The notes under the pieces are model-generated. The model made no database searches and was not told the DNA's origin. It worked only from the letters and a program-made list of their open reading frames with translations. From assembly GCF_030758345.1 (NCBI RefSeq), contig NZ_JAVAMO010000004.1, positions 186,001-250,000 on the forward strand: DNA of 64,000 nt, given 5' to 3'. Shown piece after piece: positions 43,458-52,050 of this stretch. This DNA is from Ruegeria discodermiae. Lineage in GTDB: Bacteria > Pseudomonadota > Alphaproteobacteria > Rhodobacterales > Rhodobacteraceae. The position numbers and the translations under genes are program-made. Every line of letters begins with the position of its first letter. The stretch's first letter is position 1.

Positions 43458-44405
43458 TCATGCACAGAACGGCGCATCCGCTGGCCAGCGGTGCTGCGGC
43501 CTATGCGCGGTATTGGCCAGATGATGGCGGGCGTCCCGCCAGCTTTGCAGCCACATGCGCCAGTCCTTGAGCTCGGTTTCCGGCGCCGCACGAGAACGCG
43601 CGACAAAATCTGGAAACTGAGGCCGCCCCGTTGGTTGCCCTATCACGTTGTAGCGAATGTCAAAGGACCAGCGATACCCGTCCGACCGGTTTGGCCCGGC
43701 ACTATGGGGCGTATACGGGTCAATCAGGATGATCCCCCCTGCCCCGATCTCAGCCGCGACCGCGCGCGACGCATCAAGATGGCCGGGCGCGATGGCGGTC
43801 TGACCTTGCGGGCAATGCGGCAGCATTTCAGCGGGCGGGTTGGGGATCAGTTGCAGGCATCCGTTCCTGACATTGGCATCCGTCACCGCGATCCAGACGG
43901 TCACGAAATCCGTCTCGTCAGCTTCTTCAAGCGTCACGCCCTGATCCTGATGCCAGGCGGTTGAGACGATATGCGCCCGCGCCTCATCGCCCGGGACCTC
44001 GCGTTGCGGGGGTTTGATCCGTACATGCTGGATCGGGTTCGAGGTGATCTCTCCTCCGATCAGCGTCTCGACGATGTCCAGAATGCGCCGATGGGTCAGT
44101 AGGTCGAACACGGCGGGACCGAAATGCATCGGCGTGTCTTCGGTGATCCCGTCATGAGGCAGGCTGATATCCATCGGCTGGAACCACTCCAACCCGGCGG
44201 CGCGGATGCGATCCAGCCTCTCCCAAAAGCTCCATCCGGGATCGGGCACGGGTAGCAGACCCTGGCGCTGCCACCCCTCATAGAGCCCATCCAACAGCCC
44301 GGCATATTCGGCTTGCACCGCATCCAGTGTCGTCGTGTCGATCACGTTTTCCACAACCAGATATCCGTCTTGCCGGAACTGGCGGATTTGGGTTTCGGAC
44401 AGCAT
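43458..44405 (-). CDS. Phytanoyl-CoA dioxygenase (PhyH)-family oxygenase
   Basis: A 315-residue Fe(II)/2-oxoglutarate-type oxygenase of the PhyH family. The iron ligands are the H and D of W-H-Q-D near residue 150 and the late histidine in Y-T-P-H-S-A; the 2-oxoglutarate arginine is likely that in G-Y-R-W-S-F-D. Its presence in a sugar-acid operon is unexpected: it could hydroxylate or demethylate a modified substrate (a methoxy, betaine or phosphonate-like group) to free the backbone for the dehydrogenases. It lies 16 bases from the TRAP channel gene. Confidence 0.78.
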   Translation of the reverse strand: MLSETQIRQFRQDGYLVVENVIDTTTLDAVQAEYAGLLDGLYEGWQRQGLLPVPDPGWSFWERLDRIRAAGLEWFQPMDISLPHDGITEDTPMHFGPAVFDLLTHRRILDIVETLIGGEITSNPIQHVRIKPPQREVPGDEARAHIVSTAWHQDQGVTLEEADETDFVTVWIAVTDANVRNGCLQLIPNPPAEMLPHCPQGQTAIAPGHLDASRAVAAEIGAGGIILIDPYTPHSAGPNRSDGYRWSFDIRYNVIGQPTGRPQFPDFVARSRAAPETELKDWRMWLQSWRDARHHLANTAHRPQHRWPADAPFCA

Positions 44406-44421
44406 GAGACGCCCTCCCTCT

Positions 44422-46050
44422 CTAAAGCAGTACGGTCACGATGGACGGCCAGATCAGCAGCACCGCCAGCGCCACAAGCTGCACACCGATAAAGGGCAGG
44501 AAACCGCGGAAGATATCGGTCAGCGAGATATGCGGCGGGGCCACGGATTTGAGATAGAATGCCGCCGGTCCAAAGGGTGGAGACAGGAAACTGACCTGCA
44601 TGTTCATACAGAATAACACCCCGAACCAGATCGACACATGCTGCGGGCTGAGTTGACCGATGAAACCGATCTCTTCGATGGGCAGGCGCTGCACGATGGG
44701 CAGGAAAACCGGGATGATCAGCAGAACGATCCCGACCCAATCCATGAACGCGCCCATGAAGAGCAGGATCAGCATCATGGTCAGCAGCACCAGCATCGTT
44801 GGCATTTCAGCCCCCACGATCAGATCAGCGATGTAGCGCGGACCGCCCGCCAGCGTGTAGGCCCCGGACAGTGCCGCCGCGCCCACGGTGACCCAGATGA
44901 TCGTACCGGTAGAGCGCAGCGTGCGCATCAGGCTATCCCAGACTAGCGCGACCGAGGCTTCCCCCCGAAACAGCGCGATGATGAACACCGCCATCGCGCC
45001 CATGCCAGCGGCTTCGGTAATCCCGGTAATGCCTCCATAGATCGAGCCGAGCACCACGCCGATTACCGTAAACGGCGGCACCAACCCCTTGCCATGCGCC
45101 CAACCGAGCTTTGAGCGCTCGCGCCCGAAGATGACAAAGATCAGCGCCAGCCCAACAACAAAGCAAATGGCCAGCCACGGGATATGATGCGGCATACCGA
45201 GTGCGATCGGATCGACATTCTCGCCGAGCGCCGCGTTCTGACCGGTGAGCGTCAGGAATCCGACCCGCACCAGCAGCAGGGCAGAAACCCCCGCCAGCAG
45301 GATAGACAGGAAGGCCGCAAACATACCCAGCTTCTGCACCCCGGTCGGATCGCCGGGCTGCGGTTCGGGCAGCGGCGCGTCCTCGGGCCTCAGCTGGGTG
45401 CGGATCACGATATAGAGGATGATGAAACTGGCCAGCATGAAGCCCGGCACAAAGGCCCCGGTAAACAGCGCCTTGATCGAGGTTTCGGTGATCAGCCCAT
45501 AGATGATCAGAACAATCGAGGGCGGAATCATCGTGCCCAGTGAACCGGAGGCACAGATCGTGCCGATGGCCAGGTTCTGATTATAGCCCAGCCGCAGCAT
45601 CTGCGGCAGCGCGATCAGGCCCAGCAGCACAACCTCACCGCCGATGATCCCAGACATGGCCGCCATGATCACCGCCATCAGCGAGGTGACAATCGCAATC
45701 CCGCCGCGCACCCGGCTGAGCCAGAAATCCAGCGCGTTATACATCTCTTTCGCGATACCGGATCGTTCCAGCAGCGCCGCCATGAAGATGAACAAGGGCA
45801 CGGATATGAGCACATATTCCGTTAAGAGATCGAATATCTTCTGGGTCAGGATATAAAGCGCGCCTGTGCCGGGCCGCCCGGTCAGCATCCCTTCGCCAAA
45901 GCTGAGCGGGTTGAAGATCAACTCCGGCTCGAATTTCATGATCATAACCGCCAGCGCCAGCACGGCAGAGGCAAAGCCCAGCGGCATCCCGATCGCCAGC
46001 AGAATGATCAGGCCAAAAACCAGAACAAGTGAGATCGTTCCTACATCCAT
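44422..46050 (-). CDS. TRAP transporter large membrane subunit (DctM), island operon
   Basis: A 542-residue DctM channel subunit, about 100 residues longer than TauM because of an inserted loop in the middle (after R-P-E-D-A-P-L-P-E-P-Q-P-G-D). Typical motifs include I-G-G-E-V-V-L-L-G-L-I-A, L-G-T-M-I-P-P-S-I-V-L and G-I-T-E-A-A-G. It overlaps the DctQ gene by one base (TGATG). Confidence 0.88.
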   Translation of the reverse strand: MDVGTISLVLVFGLIILLAIGMPLGFASAVLALAVMIMKFEPELIFNPLSFGEGMLTGRPGTGALYILTQKIFDLLTEYVLISVPLFIFMAALLERSGIAKEMYNALDFWLSRVRGGIAIVTSLMAVIMAAMSGIIGGEVVLLGLIALPQMLRLGYNQNLAIGTICASGSLGTMIPPSIVLIIYGLITETSIKALFTGAFVPGFMLASFIILYIVIRTQLRPEDAPLPEPQPGDPTGVQKLGMFAAFLSILLAGVSALLLVRVGFLTLTGQNAALGENVDPIALGMPHHIPWLAICFVVGLALIFVIFGRERSKLGWAHGKGLVPPFTVIGVVLGSIYGGITGITEAAGMGAMAVFIIALFRGEASVALVWDSLMRTLRSTGTIIWVTVGAAALSGAYTLAGGPRYIADLIVGAEMPTMLVLLTMMLILLFMGAFMDWVGIVLLIIPVFLPIVQRLPIEEIGFIGQLSPQHVSIWFGVLFCMNMQVSFLSPPFGPAAFYLKSVAPPHISLTDIFRGFLPFIGVQLVALAVLLIWPSIVTVLL

Positions 46051-46898
46051 CAGTCAGACCCCACGCTGCGTTTGATTGCTTCTAGTTCTTCTTCGTCGAT
46101 ATCATCCGCCGCCGAATGCACGGTCGGCTCCAGGTTCCAGTCGGCGATCAGGTTAACCAAGGCCTGCAGGGCGACCAGCACGATGGTGATCAGCACCATG
46201 GGCTGCATAGTGGCCGGAATGGGAGGGTCGAAAGCAGTGCCGAACATCTCCCATTTGTAGAATTTCGTGACAAACACCTGGTGGTAGCTGCCAAAGACCA
46301 GAAAGAAGGCAAAGACCGCCAGCAATATGACCGAAATCGTGTCGAAGAGCTTCTGCATCCAGCGGGGCGCCAGATCATAAATAATGAAGATCCGGATATG
46401 GCTGCGCTGCTGCATGGCATAGATGCCCGATGCCATGAACACGAACCCCGCGATCCATAGCGTCAGCTCATTGGCCCAAAGCGTCGGGGCCTCAATCACG
46501 TAGCGCAGGAACACCTCATAGAGCATCACGCCGGTCATAGAGATGATCATCATCATCGTGACCCGGCCGATGAACAGGGCGATCCGGTCGATCGAGCGCC
46601 AATGCGGGTATTCCATCGGCGCGACCTTCACGTTCAGACAGCCGATCACGAAGATGATCGGGATCAGCACTAGCGCGGCCCAGTCCAGCACATCGGCAAA
46701 CCCGCCGAACAGCCCCGGCAGTCCGGGGACCACATCCTTGCGTTGATGCAATTCGCTCATCTGGTCGAACAGGCTGGGATTGTCTGGCGGGATGAAATCC
46801 AGAATGTAGGCGGGCGTGTGCCAGATCGCCCAGCCCGTGCAGATCAGAAAGGCAAAGGGGATCACCCATTCCCAAAATCCACCGGTTTCCTCTTTCAA
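46050..46898 (-). CDS. TRAP transporter small membrane subunit (DctQ), extended form
   Basis: A 282-residue DctQ protein, roughly 100 residues longer than TauL. The extra part is at the N-terminus and holds two more hydrophobic segments (about 11-28 and 72-90). The conserved DctQ region, including E-L-T-L-W-I-A-G-F-V-F-M-A-S-G-I-Y and R-S-H-I-R-I, begins near residue 105. The C-terminus is acidic. It overlaps dctM and lies 17 bases downstream of the enolase-superfamily gene. Confidence 0.82.
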   Translation of the reverse strand: MKEETGGFWEWVIPFAFLICTGWAIWHTPAYILDFIPPDNPSLFDQMSELHQRKDVVPGLPGLFGGFADVLDWAALVLIPIIFVIGCLNVKVAPMEYPHWRSIDRIALFIGRVTMMMIISMTGVMLYEVFLRYVIEAPTLWANELTLWIAGFVFMASGIYAMQQRSHIRIFIIYDLAPRWMQKLFDTISVILLAVFAFFLVFGSYHQVFVTKFYKWEMFGTAFDPPIPATMQPMVLITIVLVALQALVNLIADWNLEPTVHSAADDIDEEELEAIKRSVGSD

Positions 46899-46915
46899 GA
46901 CGTCCCCTCCCTTTC

Positions 46916-48082
46916 TTATGTGATCTCATAGTGCCGGATGATATCCGGGTCAGGCTCAACGCCCAGGCCCGGCCCGGTCGGTACCGTCACGCGACCACCG
47001 TTCTTTTGAACCTGTCGCTGAATATCGAGCGGCTCGGTCAGCAATTCGTCGCGGAACCTGTTGTCGGTCGTGTCGAATTCGAGCATCGGCTCCCACGGGT
47101 GCAGCCCACCCGGCATCGGCGGCATCGCCGCCAGAAGCTGTAAGTTCGCCGCCACCGCGATGGCCGAGCCCCAGACATGGTTCACCACCGGCGTGAAGTG
47201 CGCGTGGCACAGCGCCAGCACCCGCAGGTATTCGGTGATGCCTCCCAATGCGCAAACCTCTGGCTGGGCGATGTCCAGCCCCCGGTTCTCCAGTATCTGG
47301 CGCCAGCCCCAGCGCCCGAACTCTGCCTCGCCACCCGAGATGTTGATCTTCAGCCCCGCCCGCAACTCGCGATAGCCGTCATGATCTTCGGGCGCGACGG
47401 GTTCTTCGAACCAATAGGCGTCCAGTTCCTCCAGCGCCCGCCCGACATAGAAGGCATCGCTGGTCGTATAACAATGGTTAGCATCGACCATAAACGGGAA
47501 GTCATCTCCGACGCTGCGGCGCACAGCTTGGGCCAGTGCGATATCCGGTTTCGGGCCGAACCCGACCTTCATCTTGGTGGCGACAAAGCCCATTTCGCGA
47601 ATTGCGACGGCCTCATCCTCGAACCGGCGGGCCAGGTCAGCGACGGGTTCATCGCGCAGCATCATGCCATAGCCATAGACCGGAACATCGCTGCGATGGG
47701 CGCCGCCGATCAGCTTATGCACGGGCAGGCCCGCCGCCTTGCCCGCAACGTCCCAAAGCGCGATATCGACCCCGGACAATGCCTGCATTGGCATGCCTTT
47801 CTGCCCGTGATCACGCAGAAGATTGTAGACCTTGTGCCAGATCACATCGCGGTCCAGTGCGTCCATACCCAGCACCATGGGCTGAATTACGCGCTCGACG
47901 ATGGTTTTATTGGCCAATGCCACAGATCCGGGGCCAAAGCACTCTCCCCAGCCGGTCAGCCCTGCATCGGTCTCAACCCTGACCAGATGTGCGCTGCGTT
48001 TGCTGTAATATTGCTGCGAATAGCCCAACGGTTCCGGCAGGTCGTACTGCAGCACATGGCTGGTGATCCCGGTGATCTTCAT
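46916..48082 (-). CDS. Mandelate racemase/muconate lactonizing enzyme family sugar-acid dehydratase
   Basis: A 388-residue enolase-superfamily enzyme of the mandelate racemase subgroup. Catalytic lysines lie in K170-M-K172, the magnesium ligands are D200, E226 and E252, and the general base is H302 (V-V-N-H-V-W-G). The residue usually an aspartate paired with that histidine is E275 here. Family members in TRAP operons dehydrate aldonic or aldaric acids to 2-keto-3-deoxy acids. The start at 48082 opens directly on the capping domain; the longer frame upstream is non-coding. Confidence 0.82.
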   Translation of the reverse strand: MKITGITSHVLQYDLPEPLGYSQQYYSKRSAHLVRVETDAGLTGWGECFGPGSVALANKTIVERVIQPMVLGMDALDRDVIWHKVYNLLRDHGQKGMPMQALSGVDIALWDVAGKAAGLPVHKLIGGAHRSDVPVYGYGMMLRDEPVADLARRFEDEAVAIREMGFVATKMKVGFGPKPDIALAQAVRRSVGDDFPFMVDANHCYTTSDAFYVGRALEELDAYWFEEPVAPEDHDGYRELRAGLKINISGGEAEFGRWGWRQILENRGLDIAQPEVCALGGITEYLRVLALCHAHFTPVVNHVWGSAIAVAANLQLLAAMPPMPGGLHPWEPMLEFDTTDNRFRDELLTEPLDIQRQVQKNGGRVTVPTGPGLGVEPDPDIIRHYEIT

Positions 48083-48127
48083 CCTGCGCCAGTCTGTCAG
48101 ATATCGGTTGTCAGATTTTGGATAAGT

Positions 48128-48152
48128 CGGCAGGGCTGTCTGCGCCCTGCCG
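48128..48152 (-). promoter_or_regulatory. Stem-loop between the island dctP and the dehydratase gene
   Basis: A perfect nine-pair hairpin, CGGCAGGGC-tgtctgc-GCCCTGCCG on the plus strand, lies 34 bases downstream of the dctP stop in the direction of transcription. The minus strand has only a weak T-rich tail after it. It is likely to stabilise dctP message or partly stop transcription. Confidence 0.65.
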
Positions 48153-48186
48153 GCCTTCGCATATTGTGCAAAGCACGTGTGCTGGG

Positions 48187-49206
48187 TTACATCGCACCCA
48201 TGCCGGTCAGGAACTCGATATGGCTGTTCAGCAGTTCCTTGGATTCCGGCGTGGTGGCAAACTCCGTCCAACCGGCCTTCACCGCCTGGCGGAACTTAGC
48301 AAGCTCTTCGGGCGACCATTCATAGAGGTTCACGCCCTGATCCCGCAGCAGCTTGGCGTTCTGCGCGTTCTTGACCTCGTTCAGCGTGGCGTTGTGCAGC
48401 GCCAGCGAATCCATGGCCACTTCCATGATGGCCTTGTGGTGGTCTGGCATTGCCTCCCACACATCCATGCGGCAGGCCAGATGGTCAGCCGGCATCGAGT
48501 GGAAGCCCGGATAGTTGGTATGCTTGGCGATGTCATAAAGGCCCAGACCAATGTTGTTGGTCAGGTTGGCCGCATCCGCACCGTCGATGATACCGGTTTC
48601 CAGCGCTGTGAAGATTTCGTTGAAATCCATCACGATGGGCGAGGCACCGAGATTCTTGAATACCAGTGTCGCCATGCCCGGAGGCGAGCGGAATTTCCAA
48701 TCCTTGAAATCTTCGACACTGCTGATCGGCTTGGTCGAAGACAGCGATTCAGGCCCCGGAATCCACCAGCCAATGAACTGCATGTTGTGGCCGTTATAGA
48801 GCTCGTTGATCTTCTCACGACCATCACCATGCAATAGCCAGGCCATCTGCTGATAGGGGTTGGCATAGCCGCCCATCAGGTCGCCCGCGAACTGGAATGC
48901 CGGGTTCTTGCCGGTCTGATAGGCCCCGCCGGTCATGTCGCAATCGAGAATGCCGGTCGCGGCCGCGTCAAAAGTCTCAGCCGATTTTACGACGGCAGAG
49001 GAATAAAACATCTCGATTTCAATCTCACCATTGGACATGGCGGTGACATCATCGACAAATTTCTTGGCCAGTTGGCCAGACAGCGTCTCGGGTGAGAAAT
49101 GGGTCTGAATGCGCAGCGTGGTGGTCTCTGCCGAGGCCGAAAGCGCCGCCCCAACCGATAAAGCCGCAGCCGATACTGCAACCGAAAATGTCCTGAGTAA
49201 TTTCAT
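48187..49206 (-). CDS. TRAP transporter substrate-binding protein (DctP), island operon
   Basis: A 339-residue periplasmic binding protein with a Sec signal (M-K-L-L-R-T-F-S-V-A-V, ending S-A-S-A). The mature domain includes L-R-I-Q-T-H-F-S-P-E and the substrate region W-K-F-R-S-P-P-G-M, whose arginine normally pairs with the ligand carboxylate. It heads the minus-strand operon and faces a candidate GntR operator. The downstream dehydratase and dehydrogenases suggest the ligand is a sugar acid. Confidence 0.88.
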   Translation of the reverse strand: MKLLRTFSVAVSAAALSVGAALSASAETTTLRIQTHFSPETLSGQLAKKFVDDVTAMSNGEIEIEMFYSSAVVKSAETFDAAATGILDCDMTGGAYQTGKNPAFQFAGDLMGGYANPYQQMAWLLHGDGREKINELYNGHNMQFIGWWIPGPESLSSTKPISSVEDFKDWKFRSPPGMATLVFKNLGASPIVMDFNEIFTALETGIIDGADAANLTNNIGLGLYDIAKHTNYPGFHSMPADHLACRMDVWEAMPDHHKAIMEVAMDSLALHNATLNEVKNAQNAKLLRDQGVNLYEWSPEELAKFRQAVKAGWTEFATTPESKELLNSHIEFLTGMGAM

Positions 49207-49261
49207 TATGTCCTCCCTGGTTTTTCAGATTCGACGGACGGCTCCTCTTCCCTCCGCCGAA

Positions 49262-49283
49262 TTTGGTATGACTAAACTAGTCA
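49262..49283. promoter_or_regulatory. Candidate GntR (FadR-type) operator between dctP and a GntR gene
   Basis: TTTGGT-ATG-ACTAAA (49262-49276) is a one-mismatch inverted repeat fitting the FadR-subfamily consensus TNGTNNNACNA. It lies 56 bases before the dctP start and 116 before the GntR start, so it can affect both. A second inverted repeat, TGACTA-AAC-TAGTCA (49269-49283), overlaps it and might instead be the site of the adjacent GntR protein. Confidence 0.6.
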
Positions 49284-49391
49284 GGCCCCGATTTTCTGAC
49301 AAGATAATTGTGCGGTTTTGAAAAATTTCGTAAATCAAGTTGTTCCGCGAAATTCTTTGCGTATTTTAAACCAGTAATTTGGAGCAGCTTC

Positions 49392-50051
49392 ATGACCCCG
49401 ACGCCCTCGCTTCATGACATTCTGCGCGACCGCGTTGTGAATGGGGAATTCGCGCCGGGACAACGGCTTAGGCCGGAAGCGTTGCGAAAAGACTGCAATT
49501 GTTCCGCCAGCGCGGTGCGCGAAGCCCTGTTCCGCTTGTCCACCGTGGGGCTTGTCGATTTTCAGGAGCAGCGCGGCTTTCGCATCCCGCAGCGCTCACC
49601 CGCCCTTCAGCATGATCTGACGCAATTCCGAATCCTTCTGGAATCGGAAGGGGCGTGCCGGTCGATCCGCAATGGCGGTGTCGCATGGGAGGCGCGCCTG
49701 GCGGCGGCGCATCACAAACTGTCCCATATCGAAAGCCGGATTGGCGGTGGCATGGGCGCACCCAAGCTGCTGACGCTCTGGACCGAGGCGGAGCTGGAGT
49801 TTCACCAGACCCTGATCGAAGCCTGCGGATCGGACGTTCTCAAACAGACCCATGCGCGGATATACCAACAGTTCCGCCAGCAGATGATCAGTAGCGACCG
49901 GGAGTTTTCCTATATCGCGGAAAACGTCGAAGAGCATCGCGGAATTCTCGAAGCAGCATTGGCTCATGACGAGGACCTCATCCGGCAGCGCATCCACAAT
50001 CACCTGTCGCGCAACCTGCTGCCATCCGAGCACAGCCGGGCCGATATTTAG
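49392..50051 (+). CDS. GntR-family (FCD-type) regulator divergent from the TRAP operon
   Basis: A 219-residue regulator with an N-terminal winged helix (about 5-70) and an all-helical FCD ligand domain. The recognition region reads S-A-S-A-V-R-E-A-L, lacking the usual S-R-T-x-V-R arginine, so its DNA preference may differ from classical FadR-type proteins. GGAG lies seven bases before the ATG at 49392. It is transcribed divergently from dctP and probably represses that operon. Its end overlaps the convergent epimerase gene by four bases. Confidence 0.8.
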   Translation: MTPTPSLHDILRDRVVNGEFAPGQRLRPEALRKDCNCSASAVREALFRLSTVGLVDFQEQRGFRIPQRSPALQHDLTQFRILLESEGACRSIRNGGVAWEARLAAAHHKLSHIESRIGGGMGAPKLLTLWTEAELEFHQTLIEACGSDVLKQTHARIYQQFRQQMISSDREFSYIAENVEEHRGILEAALAHDEDLIRQRIHNHLSRNLLPSEHSRADI

Positions 50052-51025
50052 GCCCGGCCCATGTCATCGGCCATATAGACCGCAATGATCTCGTCATAAC
50101 TGCGCTCGGCCACGAACCCCAGATCACGCGCCCGAACGGTGTCGAAATCGCGCGGCCATCCTTCGACGATGCGCATGATCTCAGTGTCTGGTTCATAGCG
50201 GATCAGATCGACCGCCGATTGACCAGCGGCCCGGCGCAGCGCCTCTATCTGCTCGGCGACCGTGCAACTCAGCCCCGGCATGTTGAGTGCCCTTCGCCCC
50301 GCCAGACGCTCCAGATCCAGCGTTGCGGCATGGGTCAGAAACCCCGCTGCGGATCGGGGCGAGGCATGCCAGTGGCGCACGGTGTCTGGCACCGGCAGGA
50401 TCGCAATCTGGCCATTGAGCGGTTCACGGATGATTGAGGAAAAGAAGGACGAGGCAGCTAGGTTCGCCTTGCCCGGACGCACCGTGATCGTGGGCAGACG
50501 GATCGAGATGCCCTCAAGAAACCCCTTGCGGCTGAAATCGTTCAGCATCGCTTCACTCACGGCTTTCTGCGCCCCATAGCTGGTTTGCGGCGCCGACAGG
50601 AACGTATCGTCGATCTTATCGGGATAAGGCCCCCCGAACACCGCGATCGACGAAGTAAAAACCAAACGGGGGCAATAGGTTCCGCCACTGGCCGCGTGTT
50701 CAGCCTTGATGGCGCTCAGCAGGTGCCACATTGCGAACATGTTGACCTGCCACCCTTTGTCGAAATCGCGTTCGGCTTCGCCTGACACAATCGAGGCGAG
50801 ATCGAAGATCACGTCAGGGCGCGCTTGAGTCAGCGCTGCGACCGCGCCCGTTTGCGACAGATCGCCCGTGACCTGAGCCACGCCTTCTGGGGCTGCCCCC
50901 GCAAATGCGAGGTCGTGCAACGTGACCTGTAGGTCGCGATCACCGTTCAAACCGTCTGCCATCAGTCGCGACAACAACTTTTGCCCGACCATGCCACCGC
51001 CGCCGAGAATCAGAACCTGTCTCAT
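50048..51025 (-). CDS. denD: NAD-dependent epimerase/dehydratase family, D-erythronate dehydrogenase (DenD)-like
   Basis: A 325-residue extended short-chain dehydrogenase. The NAD motif G-G-G-G-M-V-G-Q is at the N-terminus, and the catalytic set is S-S in F-T-S-S-I-A-V-F and S-Y-G-A-Q-K. The region R-L-P-T-I-T-V-R-P-G-K-A-N-L-A-A-S-S-F is close to DenD, which oxidises D-erythronate to 2-keto-D-erythronate. The gene is coupled by ATGA overlap to a hydroxyisobutyrate-dehydrogenase-like gene, as seen for four-carbon acid routes. The usual DUF1537 kinase and aldolase are not in the window. Confidence 0.72.
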   Translation of the reverse strand: MRQVLILGGGGMVGQKLLSRLMADGLNGDRDLQVTLHDLAFAGAAPEGVAQVTGDLSQTGAVAALTQARPDVIFDLASIVSGEAERDFDKGWQVNMFAMWHLLSAIKAEHAASGGTYCPRLVFTSSIAVFGGPYPDKIDDTFLSAPQTSYGAQKAVSEAMLNDFSRKGFLEGISIRLPTITVRPGKANLAASSFFSSIIREPLNGQIAILPVPDTVRHWHASPRSAAGFLTHAATLDLERLAGRRALNMPGLSCTVAEQIEALRRAAGQSAVDLIRYEPDTEIMRIVEGWPRDFDTVRARDLGFVAERSYDEIIAVYMADDMGRA

Positions 51026-51909
51026 GATTTCAATCCATTCAAGTCCAGCAATTCCTCATACAGGCCCGAATGATCACGCTCGCCGCCATCCAGACCACTC
51101 ACATATCGTTGGAACCGGTCACGGATTGCGCTGGCCGTGGGCAACACAAGGCTCAGACCCTCTGCCTCTGCCAAAGCGTTGTCCAGGTCCTTGACCTGCA
51201 AATGCGAGGGCCCGCCCGGCGCGAAATCACGGGCGCTCATCCGAGCACCGTGCTGTTGCAGGATGGTGCTGTCGGCAAATCCGCCTTTCAGCGCGTCACG
51301 CACCGCCGCCACATCCGCCCCGCCAGCCTCCAACAGCAGCGTGGCCTCGGCCACGGCGCCGATGGTGATGGCAACGATGGTCTGATTGGCAAGTTTCGCC
51401 AATTGCCCCGACCCGGTTGGCCCCACATGTACCGGCCTCCCCAGCGCCTGCAGGACGGGACGGGCGTGCTCCAGCACCTCCGGGGCGCCACCGACCATGA
51501 TGGCAAGGCTTGCCTGCTCTGCCCCACGCGTTCCGCCCGAGACGGGCGCATCCAGCACCTGAACGCCGATCTGCTGCAAGCTGGTCGCCAGCGCCCGCGC
51601 CTCCTGCGGTTTGGTGCTGGACATGTCGATCCATGTCGCCCCCTGCCCCAATGCCGCGCGCAGATCTTCCTGCCCGGCAAGATCCAGCACCGCCGCGCCA
51701 TCCGACAGCATGCTGATCACGACATGCGCCCCGGCGACCGCATCAGCAGCCGTGGCGGCGACCCGCGCACCGAAGCCGGCCAAGGGTGCGGCCTTGTCGG
51801 CGCTGCGGTTCCATACGGCAATGTCAAAGCCCCCAGAACAGAGGTTCCGAGCCATCGGAAATCCCATCAAACCGGTCCCTAGCACCGCGACTTTCAGTTC
51901 TGATTGCAT
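51022..51909 (-). CDS. 3-hydroxyisobutyrate-dehydrogenase-family oxidoreductase (third of three; L-threonate dehydrogenase-like)
   Basis: A 295-residue beta-hydroxyacid dehydrogenase: NAD motif V-L-G-T-G-L-M-G-F-P, substrate loop A-P-V-S-G-G-T-R-G, catalytic lysine in G-S-G-Q-L-A-K-L-A-N. LtnD, L-threonate dehydrogenase, belongs to this family, and pairing with a DenD-like gene makes that a reasonable guess, though GarR-type activity is equally open. It starts at 51909, divergent from the dehydratase operon, and shares with it the intergenic region that holds a GntR-type operator. Confidence 0.78.
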   Translation of the reverse strand: MQSELKVAVLGTGLMGFPMARNLCSGGFDIAVWNRSADKAAPLAGFGARVAATAADAVAGAHVVISMLSDGAAVLDLAGQEDLRAALGQGATWIDMSSTKPQEARALATSLQQIGVQVLDAPVSGGTRGAEQASLAIMVGGAPEVLEHARPVLQALGRPVHVGPTGSGQLAKLANQTIVAITIGAVAEATLLLEAGGADVAAVRDALKGGFADSTILQQHGARMSARDFAPGGPSHLQVKDLDNALAEAEGLSLVLPTASAIRDRFQRYVSGLDGGERDHSGLYEELLDLNGLKS

Positions 51910-52017
51910 ATCCCGTCCCCTTTCCCAGTCGACCAGATGGCATCTCCGTAAAGCTACAGGCCAAAATTCGCCCTTGCAGCCCCGCGCCGCTTCCTGTCTG
52001 ATTGCGCTAACGTCAAA

Positions 52018-52032
52018 TTTGGTCCGACAAAA
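52018..52032. promoter_or_regulatory. Candidate GntR (FadR-type) operator before the IlvD/Edd dehydratase
   Basis: TTTGGT-CCG-ACAAAA is an inverted repeat with one mismatch and fits TNGTNNNACNA. It ends 18 bases before the dehydratase start, a position where bound protein would block transcription or translation initiation. The divergent dehydrogenase starts 109 bases away. Confidence 0.6.
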
Positions 52033-52050
52033 CTCATGGGAGGGGAAATC

